Shown: positions 53,648 through 63,642 of the stretch, piece after piece
Numbering within the stretch: position 1 is the first letter of the stretch
How the letters are laid out: the number at the start of each line of letters is the position of its first letter
Assembly (NCBI GenBank): GCA_947491945.1
Contig: CANLLN010000019.1
Span: 32,731 to 96,730, forward strand
DNA length: 64,000 nt
Direction of reading: 5' to 3'
DNA from: an uncultured Carboxylicivirga sp.
Lineage (GTDB): Bacteria; Bacteroidota; Bacteroidia; Bacteroidales; Marinilabiliaceae
Notes under the pieces: model-generated
Databases searched by the model: none
The model's input: only the letters and a program-made list of their open reading frames with translations
Told to the model about the DNA's origin: nothing
Program-made: the position numbers and the translations under genes

Positions 53648-56600
53648 TTATGACTTCTCTTTCACAAGGCGGTTGCGCACACGCACAGCCAGGTTATACA
53701 TTACGGGTGCCATAATCAGTGTAAGCACGGTTGATGTGCTTAAGCCAAATATGACGGTCCATGCCATGGGTGACCAGAAATCAGCATTATCGCCACCGAA
53801 GTAAATTTTCGGATCCAGCTCGGTGAATAAACCAAAGAAATCAAAGTTGAGGCCTATGGCCATGGGTATTAGTCCCAGTACAGTGGTGATGGCAGTTAGC
53901 AGTACAGGCCGTAAACGCGTTTTGCCGGCACGGATAACGCCCTCTAATTCTTCTTCACGGTTGAGGCGTCCATGCTTGCCCAGGCCTTTTTCATCTTTCA
54001 TTTGGCCACGCACCAGGTCAATGTAATCAATCAGCACAATGCCGTTGTTCACTACTATACCGGCCAGTGAAACAATGCCCACGCCTGTCATTAGAATGAT
54101 GAAGTCCATTTGAAAAGTACCCAGCCCCATGAACACCCCAATGGTACTTAGACCTACCGTGCCGATAATGATCAATGGTTTGGCCCCGGAGTTAAATTGT
54201 GTGATCAGGATCATGGCGATAAGGGCCAGGGCAAAGAGCAGTGCACCGGCCAAAAAATCAGAGGTCTCTTGCTGGCTTTCCTGCTCACCCGTCATTTTCC
54301 AGGTGTAGTTAGCCGGCATGGGGTAGTCCGATAGTACTTGCTTGATGCGGGCGTTGATGGCATTGGCATTATAGCCTTCCACCACATTTGAGCTAAGGGT
54401 GATCACGCGCGTATTGTCAATGCGAATAATCTTTTCGTAGGTAGAAGCATATTCGTAATCGGCAACGGCAGAAATGGGTATCAGGCTCACGTTACCGTTC
54501 TTGTCCACTTTCATCTTTTGGTTCATCAGGGTGGAAACATCGTAGCGGAAACGGTCCTGTAGGCGCAGCATTATATCATATTCGTCCTCCCCATCCTTGT
54601 ATTTACTTATCTCTTTACCGTACAATGAGGTACGAAGCGCCATAGCCACTTGCTGAGTAGATAACCCCATGCGTCTTACTTTATCACGATCGATAAAAAG
54701 CTGCATCTCAGGCTTATTGGTGTTTAAATCCATTTCCAGATTCTCAATGCCGGCAATATGGTCATCATCAATGGTTTGTTGTATGCTCTCGGTAAGGGCA
54801 ATCAGACGCTCGTAATCGTCACCGGCAACTTCAATATTAATGGGTTTGCCCACAGGCGGTCCATTCTCCTCTTTCTCAATAAATATTTTTGCCCCGATAA
54901 AGCCCTCGAAGGCCTGAGATAGTTTTGACATGATGTCGCGTGTACTGTGGCCCTTACGATACTGGTAATCGACAAAAGTAATGGTGGTGAGTGACTTGTT
55001 GGGCGATCGTCCCGACTCAAACAGACCTCCTTTACCGGTACCTACACTCACACCTACTGATTTTACAATGTCCATATAAGGCTCCAGGGTGCCATATAGT
55101 ATATCTTCGGCATTTACCGTTACCTGATCGGTCACCTCAATGTCAGTACCCAGTGGCAGCTCCATGGTTATATAAATGGTACGTGGTTCATTCTCCGGAA
55201 AGAAGTACACATTGGGCTTCATCATGCCAAAGAAAAACAGTGAAAAGAAGAAGAGGAGCAGAGAACCGAACATCAGAAGTTTACTGGTTCTGCGTCCCAG
55301 CGCCTTACGCAGGGTGGCTTCATACATATTTTCCAGCAAGGGTAAAAAGTTGTGTTGAAATCGTATGGCCGAGGGTTTCAGGACATATTTGTTAAGCAGG
55401 GTAATTGCTAGGGGTAATATTAACAAGTTACCCCACAACAAGCTACCACTAAGATAAGCCAGCAAGCCCGGCACAGCAATTCCTCCGGTGATGAGCAAAG
55501 GCCTGCGAAAGCTCTTTTTATCGCGTACATCCTCTAATTTCATAAACTTGGCGGCAAATACCGGGTTGAGCACCAATGCCACAAATAGGGAGGAAGAAAG
55601 TACAATGATGAGGGTAATGGGCAGGTAGCTCATAAATTTGCCCACTATACCCGGCCAGAAAACTAACGGAAAGAAAGCAGCCAGCGTGGTGGCTGTCGAG
55701 GAGATGATGGGTATGGCAATTTCACTGGTACCGTTCTTAACTGCTTTCTCAGGTTTCACACCATGCTCCATCATGCGATATACGTTTTCGATTACCACAA
55801 TGGCGTTGTCTACGAGCATACCCAGCGCCAATACCAGGCTGAAAAGCACCATGGTGTTGATGGTGTAGCCTATCTGTTTCAATATCATCATGGAGATAAT
55901 CATGGACATGGGGATGGCCAGTCCTGAAAAAATGGCGTTGCGCAGCCCCAGAAACATGTAAAGAACAATCATTACGAATATCATACCCAGCAGAATACTG
56001 TTTTCAAGGTTACTGATTTGGTCGCGTACAAATACCGATTGATCATCTGTTACCGTCACTGTCAGGTCGCGGGGTAGGGTTTCACTGAGCTGCTTTTCTT
56101 TTATGATGGCCATGATTTTATCGGTGGCATCCAGCAGATTCTGCCCGCTCTTCTTCACGATGGACAGGGTGACTACCGATTTATGGTCGAGGCGTGAGAT
56201 GGTACTTTGTTCTTCAAAGCCATCAATCACTTCGGCCACATCCTTAATATGGATGGCGCGGCCGTCAATCTCTTTTACAATGGTATTGCGTATCTCATCC
56301 ATGTTGGTGTAGTCGGCCTGCACGCGTATTGAGCGGCGGGTACCATCTACCTTTATCTCGCCGGCACCCACGGTGAAGTTCTCCGTTATTATGGCAAATT
56401 CTATGTCGTCGAAGGTAAGGTCGTAGGCGGCCATTCGGTGTGGGTTGGCATGTATTTTTATCTCGCGCTCATCTACCCCGCGTATGTCGGCCTCACGCAC
56501 CTCGCGCAGGGTCTCAAAATCATCCTGCAGGCCTTCGGCAAATTTTTTAAGTTCGTAAATGCTGTAATCGCCCGACAGGTTAATGTTCAGTACCGGGAAC

Positions 56601-57055
56601 TCCGAAAAGTCAATATCATCCACAATGGGCTCGTCCATCAGGTCGTCGGGTAGTTCGCTAATGGCTTTGTCCACTTTGTCTTTCACATCCAGCTTGGCCT
56701 GATCGACGGACACGTCGGCCTCAAATTCCACGATGATGAGGCTCATGTCCTGAAAGGAGTTGGACGACATCTTCTTCACCCCATTGAGGTCTTTCAGTTC
56801 TTTCTCCAGGGGGCGGGTGATGAGGTTTTCTATGTCCAGGGGACTGTTGCCGGGGTGCGGAGTACTTACCGAGATATAGGGAACCACAATTTCCGGAAAC
56901 AGCTCACGCTGCATGCTATTGTAACCCATCCATCCGGCCACAATCAGGAATAGGGTGAGAATATAAATGGTGTTTTTATTGGCCAGTGCCAAAAACGTGG
57001 GTTTGAATTTCCGCGTTGACACTTTTTCTTTATGTTTTAGGGTATTGTCTTGCAT
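53648..57055 (-). CDS. RND (HAE1/AcrB-like) efflux pump inner-membrane transporter
   Basis: A 1135-residue proton-driven transporter. An N-terminal helix precedes PGNSPLDIENLITRPLEKEL, and the two large periplasmic loops lie between helices 1-2 and 7-8. The TM4 region reads LGMLVDNAIVVIENVYRMM: the first aspartate of the proton relay is kept, and the second position is Asn, as in part of the HAE1 family. Other family marks are ITLIIVLSSSLFVALVLNPVFA and VGIVSLAGIVVNNGIVLIDYI. It lies 24 bases after the adaptor gene. The substrate is unknown. Confidence 0.95.
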   Translation of the reverse strand: MQDNTLKHKEKVSTRKFKPTFLALANKNTIYILTLFLIVAGWMGYNSMQRELFPEIVVPYISVSTPHPGNSPLDIENLITRPLEKELKDLNGVKKMSSNSFQDMSLIIVEFEADVSVDQAKLDVKDKVDKAISELPDDLMDEPIVDDIDFSEFPVLNINLSGDYSIYELKKFAEGLQDDFETLREVREADIRGVDEREIKIHANPHRMAAYDLTFDDIEFAIITENFTVGAGEIKVDGTRRSIRVQADYTNMDEIRNTIVKEIDGRAIHIKDVAEVIDGFEEQSTISRLDHKSVVTLSIVKKSGQNLLDATDKIMAIIKEKQLSETLPRDLTVTVTDDQSVFVRDQISNLENSILLGMIFVMIVLYMFLGLRNAIFSGLAIPMSMIISMMILKQIGYTINTMVLFSLVLALGMLVDNAIVVIENVYRMMEHGVKPEKAVKNGTSEIAIPIISSTATTLAAFFPLVFWPGIVGKFMSYLPITLIIVLSSSLFVALVLNPVFAAKFMKLEDVRDKKSFRRPLLITGGIAVPGLLAYLSGSLLWGNLLILPLAITLLNKYVLKPSAIRFQHNFLPLLENMYEATLRKALGRRTSKLLMFGSLLLFFFSLFFFGMMKPNVYFFPENEPRTIYITMELPLGTDIEVTDQVTVNAEDILYGTLEPYMDIVKSVGVSVGTGKGGLFESGRSPNKSLTTITFVDYQYRKGHSTRDIMSKLSQAFEGFIGAKIFIEKEENGPPVGKPINIEVAGDDYERLIALTESIQQTIDDDHIAGIENLEMDLNTNKPEMQLFIDRDKVRRMGLSTQQVAMALRTSLYGKEISKYKDGEDEYDIMLRLQDRFRYDVSTLMNQKMKVDKNGNVSLIPISAVADYEYASTYEKIIRIDNTRVITLSSNVVEGYNANAINARIKQVLSDYPMPANYTWKMTGEQESQQETSDFLAGALLFALALIAMILITQFNSGAKPLIIIGTVGLSTIGVFMGLGTFQMDFIILMTGVGIVSLAGIVVNNGIVLIDYIDLVRGQMKDEKGLGKHGRLNREEELEGVIRAGKTRLRPVLLTAITTVLGLIPMAIGLNFDFFGLFTELDPKIYFGGDNADFWSPMAWTVIFGLSTSTVLTLIMAPVMYNLAVRVRNRLVKEKS

Positions 57056-57079
57056 GGATATTTCCTATTAGGGAATGAG

Positions 57080-58198
57080 TTAAATAGCAATAGCTGCCCC
57101 GTCAACTACTTGTGCATAGCCTTTGGTAATTAATTGATCGCCGGGAGTGAGGCCATCGGTTACCAGGGTGTTGTTATTGTCTTTAATACCTGTTTTAATA
57201 TAGCGCTTGGCAGCGCGTAGCTGGCCATCCGTCTCCTGAGTCACAAAAATAAACTCGCCGCTAAAATCTTTTTTTACCAGAATGGAGGGTACGATGATGG
57301 CATTTTCGGCTTTGAACGTGCGCAGCTTTAGCACCGCCAGCATATTGGGCTTTATTTCGTTATTGTTATTGTTCAGGTTGATGCGCACGCGAAAAGTGCG
57401 GCTGGCGGGGTCAATCACCGATGAGGCCCGATAGATGTTTGCCTCCAGATTTTTATTGATCACCGGAAACTCTATGGCCACCCGATCACCGGCATTCACG
57501 GCTTGCAGGTATATCTCCGATACATCGGCGCTGATGTACACCTGGTTGATGTTTACCAAACGGGCAAAGGCTTGCTGGGGACTTGCCATTTCGCCTTGTT
57601 TTTGAATGATGTCGTCTACCACACCATCAATGGGGGCACGTATAATGGCCAGATCCAGCTGGGCCAGTAAGGCTTCTTTCTGCTGTTGCAGCGCCTCTTT
57701 GTTGGATTTAGCTTGCAGGTATTCCATCTCAGATCCGATGCTCTGCTGCCATAAGTCAGCCTGTCGCTCGTAGGTTGTGGTTGCCAGCTGAAGGTTGATT
57801 TCAACCTGTGCCAGTGCACGTTTTGTCATCTCCGTATTTAGCCGTGCAAGCACTTGACCTTTGCGCACGCGTTCACCTTCCTTCACATCAATGGATATTA
57901 TTTTACCGGCGGTTTCAGGACTGATAATGATGTTTTTATCGGCCTCCACTTTACCACTGATGTCCACAAAGTGTTCATACAGGCGCGGCTCCACCGTGCT
58001 TGCCACTACTTTAATCGTCTGCTCTTGTTTTCCCTCATCCAGTTCTTTTTCCAGCTTCTCAATGTCTTTTTTTAATTGGCTCAGGTCGTTTTTATATTGT
58101 GCCAGCAAGGCTTGTTTGTCTTCTCGGTCTTCATCGCCCGGTGCACTGCTACAGGCAAATAGTAGGGCGATAAGGGGAAGTATAAATAGTGCTTTCAT
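57080..58198 (-). CDS. RND efflux periplasmic adaptor lipoprotein
   Basis: A 372-residue membrane fusion protein with a lipobox (LLFACSSA). A long helix (about residues 25-60, heptad-rich LKKDIEKLEKELDEGK) precedes the usual domains: a biotinyl-lipoyl half (ISPETAGKIISIDVKEGERV), a helical hairpin, the second lipoyl half (IRAPIDGVVDDIIQKQGEM), and the beta-barrel and membrane-proximal parts. It links the RND pump to the outer-membrane factor. It starts 13 bases after the end of the TolC-like gene, so all three genes form one operon. Confidence 0.93.
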   Translation of the reverse strand: MKALFILPLIALLFACSSAPGDEDREDKQALLAQYKNDLSQLKKDIEKLEKELDEGKQEQTIKVVASTVEPRLYEHFVDISGKVEADKNIIISPETAGKIISIDVKEGERVRKGQVLARLNTEMTKRALAQVEINLQLATTTYERQADLWQQSIGSEMEYLQAKSNKEALQQQKEALLAQLDLAIIRAPIDGVVDDIIQKQGEMASPQQAFARLVNINQVYISADVSEIYLQAVNAGDRVAIEFPVINKNLEANIYRASSVIDPASRTFRVRINLNNNNNEIKPNMLAVLKLRTFKAENAIIVPSILVKKDFSGEFIFVTQETDGQLRAAKRYIKTGIKDNNNTLVTDGLTPGDQLITKGYAQVVDGAAIAI

Positions 58199-58211
58199 AA
58201 GTGATACGCTT

Positions 58212-59579
58212 CTATAGTTGACTTAATATTTTTTGTAGTTCTATGTGAGCTTGCAGCAAGGCCAGTGTAGACTCGATATATCGCAACTCAGCCTCTATGT
58301 ATTGAGACTCGTTTTGCGACAGCTCCGTGCTGTTAATCAAACCTTTTTGAAACTTAATCAGGCTGAGATCATAAATACGTGTGGCCAGTTCTTTGTTTTT
58401 AAGGCTGTTGGCAAATTGCTCGCGCTTAGTCGAAAGGGTGGTGTTGGCATTTAAAAAATCCTTGGTCAGGTTTTCGGTTACCATGGTGCGTGTGTTCTGT
58501 GCTTTAAGGTAATTCAGTTTCTCCTGTTTTACCTTTGCGGCACGGCTGCCGGATGTGAAAATGGGAATGGACAAGTTAAGGCCAATCACCTGCGAGGGAA
58601 ACCAGTCCTGATCGAATATGTTCCATTCATCACCAAATGCGTATTTGGAGTAAGTGTAGTTGGCTTCAATCTTGGGCAGATATTGCGATTGTTCCAGTCG
58701 CATTAGCAGTTTCTTGGTTGATACATCGCTGTCGGCCAGCTTGTAATCAATGTGATTTTCCACATTAAAGGCGGGATTATCATGCTTGAGCAAGGTGGGT
58801 GCCAGTATACTTTCCATCTTTTCGGTGAGAATAAAGGATTGGGTCAGATCCATACCCATGCTAAACTTAAGTACCGCCAATGCCACTTTGTAGCTGCGCT
58901 CCACTTCCAGCAGACGGCTCTTACTGTTGCTCATCATCAGCTCAATTTGTACCACATCGGTTTCCTCTCGAAAGCCATTTTTAAAGTAGGCTCGGGTCTC
59001 CTTTAGGGTGCGCTCGTTAACCGCAAGGCTGCGTTTAAAGGTGGTTACATTTTCGCGCGCTGTAAGTGCCAGATAGTAGGCTTGTGTCACCATGTTGCGT
59101 ACCTCAATACTTGTTTTGTCTCTCTGCTGTTGGCGCAGGGTTTTAAAAACGCTGGCAGCCTTTAGTCCCACGATGTAGGAGCCATCAAATATCAACTGGT
59201 TAACCGAGATACTATAATTGGCATCGTAGGCCTGCGCAAAAGAGATGGGTACTTTATCGCCGGGTTGACTGCCGGGAGGTCGCATGTCGGGGGGTAATAT
59301 CTCCACCGGAAAGAGGGACACCGGTAAATCGGGGTTATGGTTGTAGCCGGCTGAACCGCTTACCTGAGGCAGCCCCAGGGCAATGCTCTCCCAAAGCCTT
59401 TTTTGCGCCCCTTCAACATCGTAGTCGGCATTCACCTTTTCATAGGCATGAGTCATGGCATATTCAATGGCCTCCTGCAGGCTCAGCTGCAAACTGTCGC
59501 TTTGCCCTTTTGAATTAATCGGGAGCAGCAGCATGAATATGCTCAATGCACAAATGTGTTTCATAGTTATCTGTTTCAT
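58212..59579 (-). CDS. TolC-family outer-membrane efflux channel
   Basis: A 455-residue outer-membrane factor with a signal peptide ending near INSKGQS; ATG 59564 is an alternative start five codons in. Two homologous halves are rich in long helices, with SLQEAIEYAMTHAYEKVNADYD in the first and LIKFQKGLINSTELSQNESQYI near the C-terminus, as in TolC/CusC. It is the first gene of the efflux operon (channel, adaptor, pump). No regulator gene is adjacent. Confidence 0.92.
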   Translation of the reverse strand: MKQITMKHICALSIFMLLLPINSKGQSDSLQLSLQEAIEYAMTHAYEKVNADYDVEGAQKRLWESIALGLPQVSGSAGYNHNPDLPVSLFPVEILPPDMRPPGSQPGDKVPISFAQAYDANYSISVNQLIFDGSYIVGLKAASVFKTLRQQQRDKTSIEVRNMVTQAYYLALTARENVTTFKRSLAVNERTLKETRAYFKNGFREETDVVQIELMMSNSKSRLLEVERSYKVALAVLKFSMGMDLTQSFILTEKMESILAPTLLKHDNPAFNVENHIDYKLADSDVSTKKLLMRLEQSQYLPKIEANYTYSKYAFGDEWNIFDQDWFPSQVIGLNLSIPIFTSGSRAAKVKQEKLNYLKAQNTRTMVTENLTKDFLNANTTLSTKREQFANSLKNKELATRIYDLSLIKFQKGLINSTELSQNESQYIEAELRYIESTLALLQAHIELQKILSQL

Positions 59580-59774
59580 GTTGGTTTGATTCCATTCTAT
59601 AAAATTATGAATATTCCACTAAGGAAACCTGAAATGACTTATAGGTTTCCACGGTTCGTGTTATTTTTTTATTAATTCTTTATTTTATCAAGAAATAGCT
59701 GCCGCTCATCGATTTATATGATGTCGATAAACTAAAAATGATTATTTCGCGTTTTGTACTATTAAAAACGTTGT

Positions 59775-60752
59775 ATGCCTAAGCTTGTTCATCTATTTCT
59801 TCCTTTGTTTTTAAGCCTTAGCATTGGCGTGGCCGGACAAAGCAACAAAAAGTATAAAAGTAAAAAGCGCACTTCGAAGCGTGAGATGAGGAAGCGGCAA
59901 GAGGAGGCTAACCGACGTGATAATACCAACGCTTTTAATCCTGCTCAGCCAATGGGTGCCCGGCAAAACGACCAACGCGATGACTTGTTGTGGCACAGCG
60001 AAAGTGCCAATACCGTGTATGCCGGGTCGGGTAATATCAGCCTTGTGAAACCTTCTCGTTATGGCCTTAGTGATGGCCTTGAAGTGTCTTCTGTTTTACC
60101 TCTTAATTATTGGATGCCCAATATCTATTTGAAAAAACGCTGGCGCAACGAAAGCTGGTATGTGGCTTCGCGGCATGGTTTTTACTCGGGTAGGCCCGGG
60201 CTTAAGTGGTTTAATAAACGCGATAATCCTGAGATTGTGGAGGGAGCCGAGCAAATTCCTTTTATCCTGTCTATGAAGAATGAGCTGAGTGTTTCGCGAC
60301 TGATTATGAACAATGATCGTTGCGGGCGCGATAAACCCTATATCATCCTCACCGGTATTGTGGGAGTAGATTTTGGTATCCCCTTTGGCGATTCCGATCT
60401 GAAGGAGATGGAAGGACATTTTTTAACGAACCGCAGTCCGGCCATTACCGGATCGGGCTATACGGCTTACCTGAAAGCAAGAGCCGATTGGCAAATGACA
60501 AGCAGCCTGATGCTGGGCGGTTCCATCGCTTATTATCGAGGTGATTTTACCGGGAAGGATGCCGTGGAGCAAAGTGCTGAGTTGCAGTTGATGTTATTTC
60601 CCCGCCTTTCGGCATCAGTGGCTTACGCGCTGTCGGTGGCCAACTATACTGCAAGCAATGACATTGGCTTTCTGCCTTATGTTGATCTTACCTTCTACTT
60701 TGGCCGACGGCAGGGGCGGCAAAAAGGACTTTTCCAGGGAAAGATGTTTTGA
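59775..60752 (+). CDS. Outer-membrane beta-barrel-like protein with a basic N-terminus, unknown
   Basis: A 325-residue protein with a signal peptide ending at GVAGQSN, then a strongly basic, charged stretch (residues 24-50, many Lys/Arg). The rest alternates hydrophobic and polar residues and contains YLKKRWRNESWYVASRHGFYSG, SGYTAYLKARADWQMTSSLM and an ending of PYVDLTFYFGRR plus a short basic tail. This is typical of a 12-14-strand outer-membrane barrel. No family is recognised. It is divergent from the efflux operon and apparently alone. Confidence 0.75.
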   Translation: MPKLVHLFLPLFLSLSIGVAGQSNKKYKSKKRTSKREMRKRQEEANRRDNTNAFNPAQPMGARQNDQRDDLLWHSESANTVYAGSGNISLVKPSRYGLSDGLEVSSVLPLNYWMPNIYLKKRWRNESWYVASRHGFYSGRPGLKWFNKRDNPEIVEGAEQIPFILSMKNELSVSRLIMNNDRCGRDKPYIILTGIVGVDFGIPFGDSDLKEMEGHFLTNRSPAITGSGYTAYLKARADWQMTSSLMLGGSIAYYRGDFTGKDAVEQSAELQLMLFPRLSASVAYALSVANYTASNDIGFLPYVDLTFYFGRRQGRQKGLFQGKMF

Positions 60753-61164
60753 TGACTTCTTATTTGGGATTTGATCCGGAGCTAAATTTTACTTAAAGTG
60801 CGATGCAGAGTTCTTTGTATTGCGATGATCCGATGAATTTATATCCTTGGCTGATAAATAATTACGCTAAGTGACCCATCTGTTAAATATATTATGTAGC
60901 TTTAGGGTGAATGTATATAATATGATTTATATGGGAGAGTTGCCAGTAATTCCCCTAATTACGGGTAGTATTGATTTAAAATCAAGGTAATCAACCCTTT
61001 TAAGGTTTTATGGATTTCTTAAGCTAACGTAAAAGGGGGGCATCAATAAGGGTGGAATTTGAAGGATAGTAAAAAATCGTAAATACCTGAAATACTGATG
61101 TCTATTTCTGAATTAGTCAGAATATGAAACGAAGAAGTAATTGATAACACCTAACTACTTTATT
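60753..61164. other. 412-bp AT-rich gap containing the first copy of a diverged repeat
   Basis: No convincing gene or RNA is seen. Composition becomes more AT-rich than in the preceding genes. The stretch 60938-61120 recurs in diverged form at 63643-63826 (listed as repeats). Confidence 0.6.
60938..61120 (+). repeat. Diverged ~180-bp repeat, copy A (upstream of the amidohydrolase)
   Basis: The core 60971-61033 and the 3' block 61104-61120 match copy B. Counting by eye, the 63-base core has about 52 identical positions. It ends about 45 bases before the amidohydrolase ATG, so it covers the presumed promoter region. Confidence 0.6.
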
Positions 61165-63099
61165 ATGAAATCAAAACCAAAAATCCTGAATGTTGTAATT
61201 GTTTGTATTTTTATTTCACTCAATGCATGGAGTCAAGGTATTACTCTTCAGGATATTATCAATGAAACAGCTCCATTGCCTAAAGTTACTATTTACACGG
61301 CAAAGGAAATCATTACCTTAAATCCTGACAGGCCCAAAGCTTCTGCGGTAGCCGTTGTGGGTGACAAAATTCTTGCGGTTGGATCGCTGAATGAACTAAA
61401 AGCTGCCGCTGGCGATCAGCAATATACGGTGGATAATACCTTTGCTGATAAAGTGATTGTACCTGGTTTAATTGCACAACACGACCACCCTTTGTTAACC
61501 AGTTTAGCTATGATGTCGGAGATAATAGCTATTGAAGATTGGAATTTGCCTAACAAAACTGCACTTGCTGCTAATAATCAGGAAGAATACCAACAACGGA
61601 TAACAGAAGCAAATAAGCAATTGAAAGCGAAAGATGAGTTACTTTTTACTTGGGGGTATCATCCTTCATTTCATGGTAGGCTTACTCGTGCCGATCTCGA
61701 TAAGTTAAGCACTACGCGACCAATTATCGTCTGGCATCGCTCGTGTCACGCATTTACCTTAAATACAGTTGCTCTTAATACATTGGGCATTGACGAAGAC
61801 TATATTAGTAAATTTACGGCATCTGCTAAAGAACAATCTAATTTTCAGGAAGGCCACTTTTGGGAACAAGGGATGTTTGGAGTGGTGCCCAAGATTGTAC
61901 CTTACTTAGCAACTCCTGAAAGACTTCAAAAAGGGCTGAAACTGATGCAGGAATTTTATCACACCAATGGTGTTACACTGGCCTGTGAGCCGGGAGGATT
62001 ATACTCCAGAAAGCTTCAGGAAGCAGAAAATGAAGTGCTATCAAAATCTTCAAGTCCTTTTCGATTTTATTTTATTCCTGATGGAAAATCTATTTACAGC
62101 CTTTATCCCGAAAATGCAATTCTTGAAGCAGAAAAAACGCTGGATTGGTGTCACGGAATGACTACGATGTTGCCGAATGGAATTAAATTATTTGCCGATG
62201 GCGCCATTTACTCTTTAGCCATACAGCTTCGTGAGCCTTTCATTAATGGCGATTTTAAAGGGGAATGGATTATGGATCCTGCAGTATTTGCAAAGGCTTT
62301 TCGTGTGTATTGGGACAACGGCTACCAAATTCATATTCATGTAAATGGTGATGCTGCATTAGATATGCTTCTGAATAATCTTGAAGCCAATATGAGACGA
62401 AATCCCCGTTACGACCATCGTATGGTAGTCGTTCATTTTGCAGTAGCTGGAAAAGATCAGGTAGACCGTATTAAAAGATTAGGAGCTATTGTTAGCGGCA
62501 ATCCATACTATGTTACAGCGCTTGCCGACATGTATAGCAAAGATGGATTAGGTCCTGAAAGAGCTGACAATATGGTAAGAATGGCGGATGTTGAAAAAGC
62601 CAACATTCCTTTTTCTTATCATTCCGACATGCCGATGGCACCGGGGCAGCCTTTGTTCTTGATGGATTGCGGGGTGAATCGCATCACAAAGTCAGGTAGG
62701 GTGGCCGGTAAGGATCAACGAGTGAGTCGCGAAGGAGCTTTAAAGGCAGTTACCATCGAAGCAGCTTATTCTCTTGGACTGGAAAAACAGGTAGGCAGTA
62801 TTGAGGCAGGCAAGTTGGCTAATTTTACTATTCTGGACGAAAATCCTGTTACCTGCAAAGCATCTGAAATTAAGAATATTTCTATTTGGGGTACTATACA
62901 CGAGGGAAGGTTATTACCTGTTAATAATGAAAATAACCATACTGGTTCAGTTGGTCCAGTATTAAATGAAAATTCATATTTGGCTGCAAAGGAAATAGAA
63001 GAGACTCATGGCCATGGTCATGAACACGGTGGTGATAATTGTGTATGCACACTGAACCGCATCTTCTCGCTTGTTCTTGCTAAAAAGTTGGAACAATAG
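61165..63099 (+). CDS. Secreted amidohydrolase (Amidohydrolase_3/YtcJ-like) with a His-rich tail
   Basis: A 644-residue protein from ATG 61165. A signal peptide ends at LNAWSQG. The metal-dependent hydrolase fold carries the first HxH-type motif as GLIAQHDHPLL, a second metal/substrate histidine in IHIHVNGDAALD, VVHFAVAG, and the late aspartate in YHSDMPMAPGQPL. The C-terminal QVGSIEAGKLANFTILDENP is the usual return to the composite beta domain. After this comes a tail with HGHGHEHGGDNCVC, a His-rich CxC stretch that could bind metal ions. Relatives are exported or cytoplasmic hydrolases of unknown substrate. The codon and base use is more AT-rich than in the gene clusters further left. Confidence 0.88.
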   Translation: MKSKPKILNVVIVCIFISLNAWSQGITLQDIINETAPLPKVTIYTAKEIITLNPDRPKASAVAVVGDKILAVGSLNELKAAAGDQQYTVDNTFADKVIVPGLIAQHDHPLLTSLAMMSEIIAIEDWNLPNKTALAANNQEEYQQRITEANKQLKAKDELLFTWGYHPSFHGRLTRADLDKLSTTRPIIVWHRSCHAFTLNTVALNTLGIDEDYISKFTASAKEQSNFQEGHFWEQGMFGVVPKIVPYLATPERLQKGLKLMQEFYHTNGVTLACEPGGLYSRKLQEAENEVLSKSSSPFRFYFIPDGKSIYSLYPENAILEAEKTLDWCHGMTTMLPNGIKLFADGAIYSLAIQLREPFINGDFKGEWIMDPAVFAKAFRVYWDNGYQIHIHVNGDAALDMLLNNLEANMRRNPRYDHRMVVVHFAVAGKDQVDRIKRLGAIVSGNPYYVTALADMYSKDGLGPERADNMVRMADVEKANIPFSYHSDMPMAPGQPLFLMDCGVNRITKSGRVAGKDQRVSREGALKAVTIEAAYSLGLEKQVGSIEAGKLANFTILDENPVTCKASEIKNISIWGTIHEGRLLPVNNENNHTGSVGPVLNENSYLAAKEIEETHGHGHEHGGDNCVCTLNRIFSLVLAKKLEQ

Positions 63100-63208
63100 T
63101 AAATCGAGAATTGAAGCTTCTTAACAGTAGGTACCCAAATAAAAGCCTATTGCCAATACTCTGGTAATGAGTCAAATCATCTGTAAAATCAATATAAACA
63201 ACATAATC

Positions 63209-63574
63209 ATGAAAATCAGAATAGCAATCTTAACAGTGTTTGTAGTGGTAGTATGTAGTTGCGTCAACACTACACAAAAAGAAAAATCTGTGAATTCAGC
63301 GGTAAATAAAGAAGAACCGGAAAGAAATATAGTTGGAGGATGGAGTGAAAGTGAAGTTACACCAGAAGTTGAAAAGGTAATAGACTATGTTTTGAAAGAG
63401 ATGAATACTATGGCAAAACTTGACAAAATACTAGTAGTAAAAACTCAAATTGTGAAGGGGAAGAATTACGACATTAAGTTTAAACTCGATAATGGAGAAG
63501 TTTGGAATACTATTGTTTATGTTGATTTGAAAGGAAATTTTAAAATGAATAAAATAGTAGAGTGGAAGGAGTAA
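63209..63574 (+). CDS. Stefin/cystatin-like lipoprotein, probable cysteine protease inhibitor
   Basis: A 121-residue lipoprotein from ATG 63209 (lipobox ending in Cys16 or Cys18). After a short polar linker, residues 43-107 follow the stefin pattern closely: Gly-Gly at 43-44, then SESEVTPEVEKVIDYVLK like the first helix, and KTQIVKGKNYDIKF, where Gln80-Ile-Val-Lys-Gly84 is the QxVxG hairpin loop that enters the active site of papain-like proteases. This agrees with human cystatin A as I remember it (GG-L-S-E, TPE, QVVAG-TNYYIK). The protein would be anchored to the inner or outer membrane and shield the cell from its own or foreign C1-type proteases. It lies 109 bases after the amidohydrolase. 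Confidence 0.8.
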   Translation: MKIRIAILTVFVVVVCSCVNTTQKEKSVNSAVNKEEPERNIVGGWSESEVTPEVEKVIDYVLKEMNTMAKLDKILVVKTQIVKGKNYDIKFKLDNGEVWNTIVYVDLKGNFKMNKIVEWKE

Positions 63575-63642
63575 TAGATATATTAAAATATTTCTGGAAG
63601 AAAGGGTGAAAACTATTACCAACAGACAGTATAGTTAATAAG

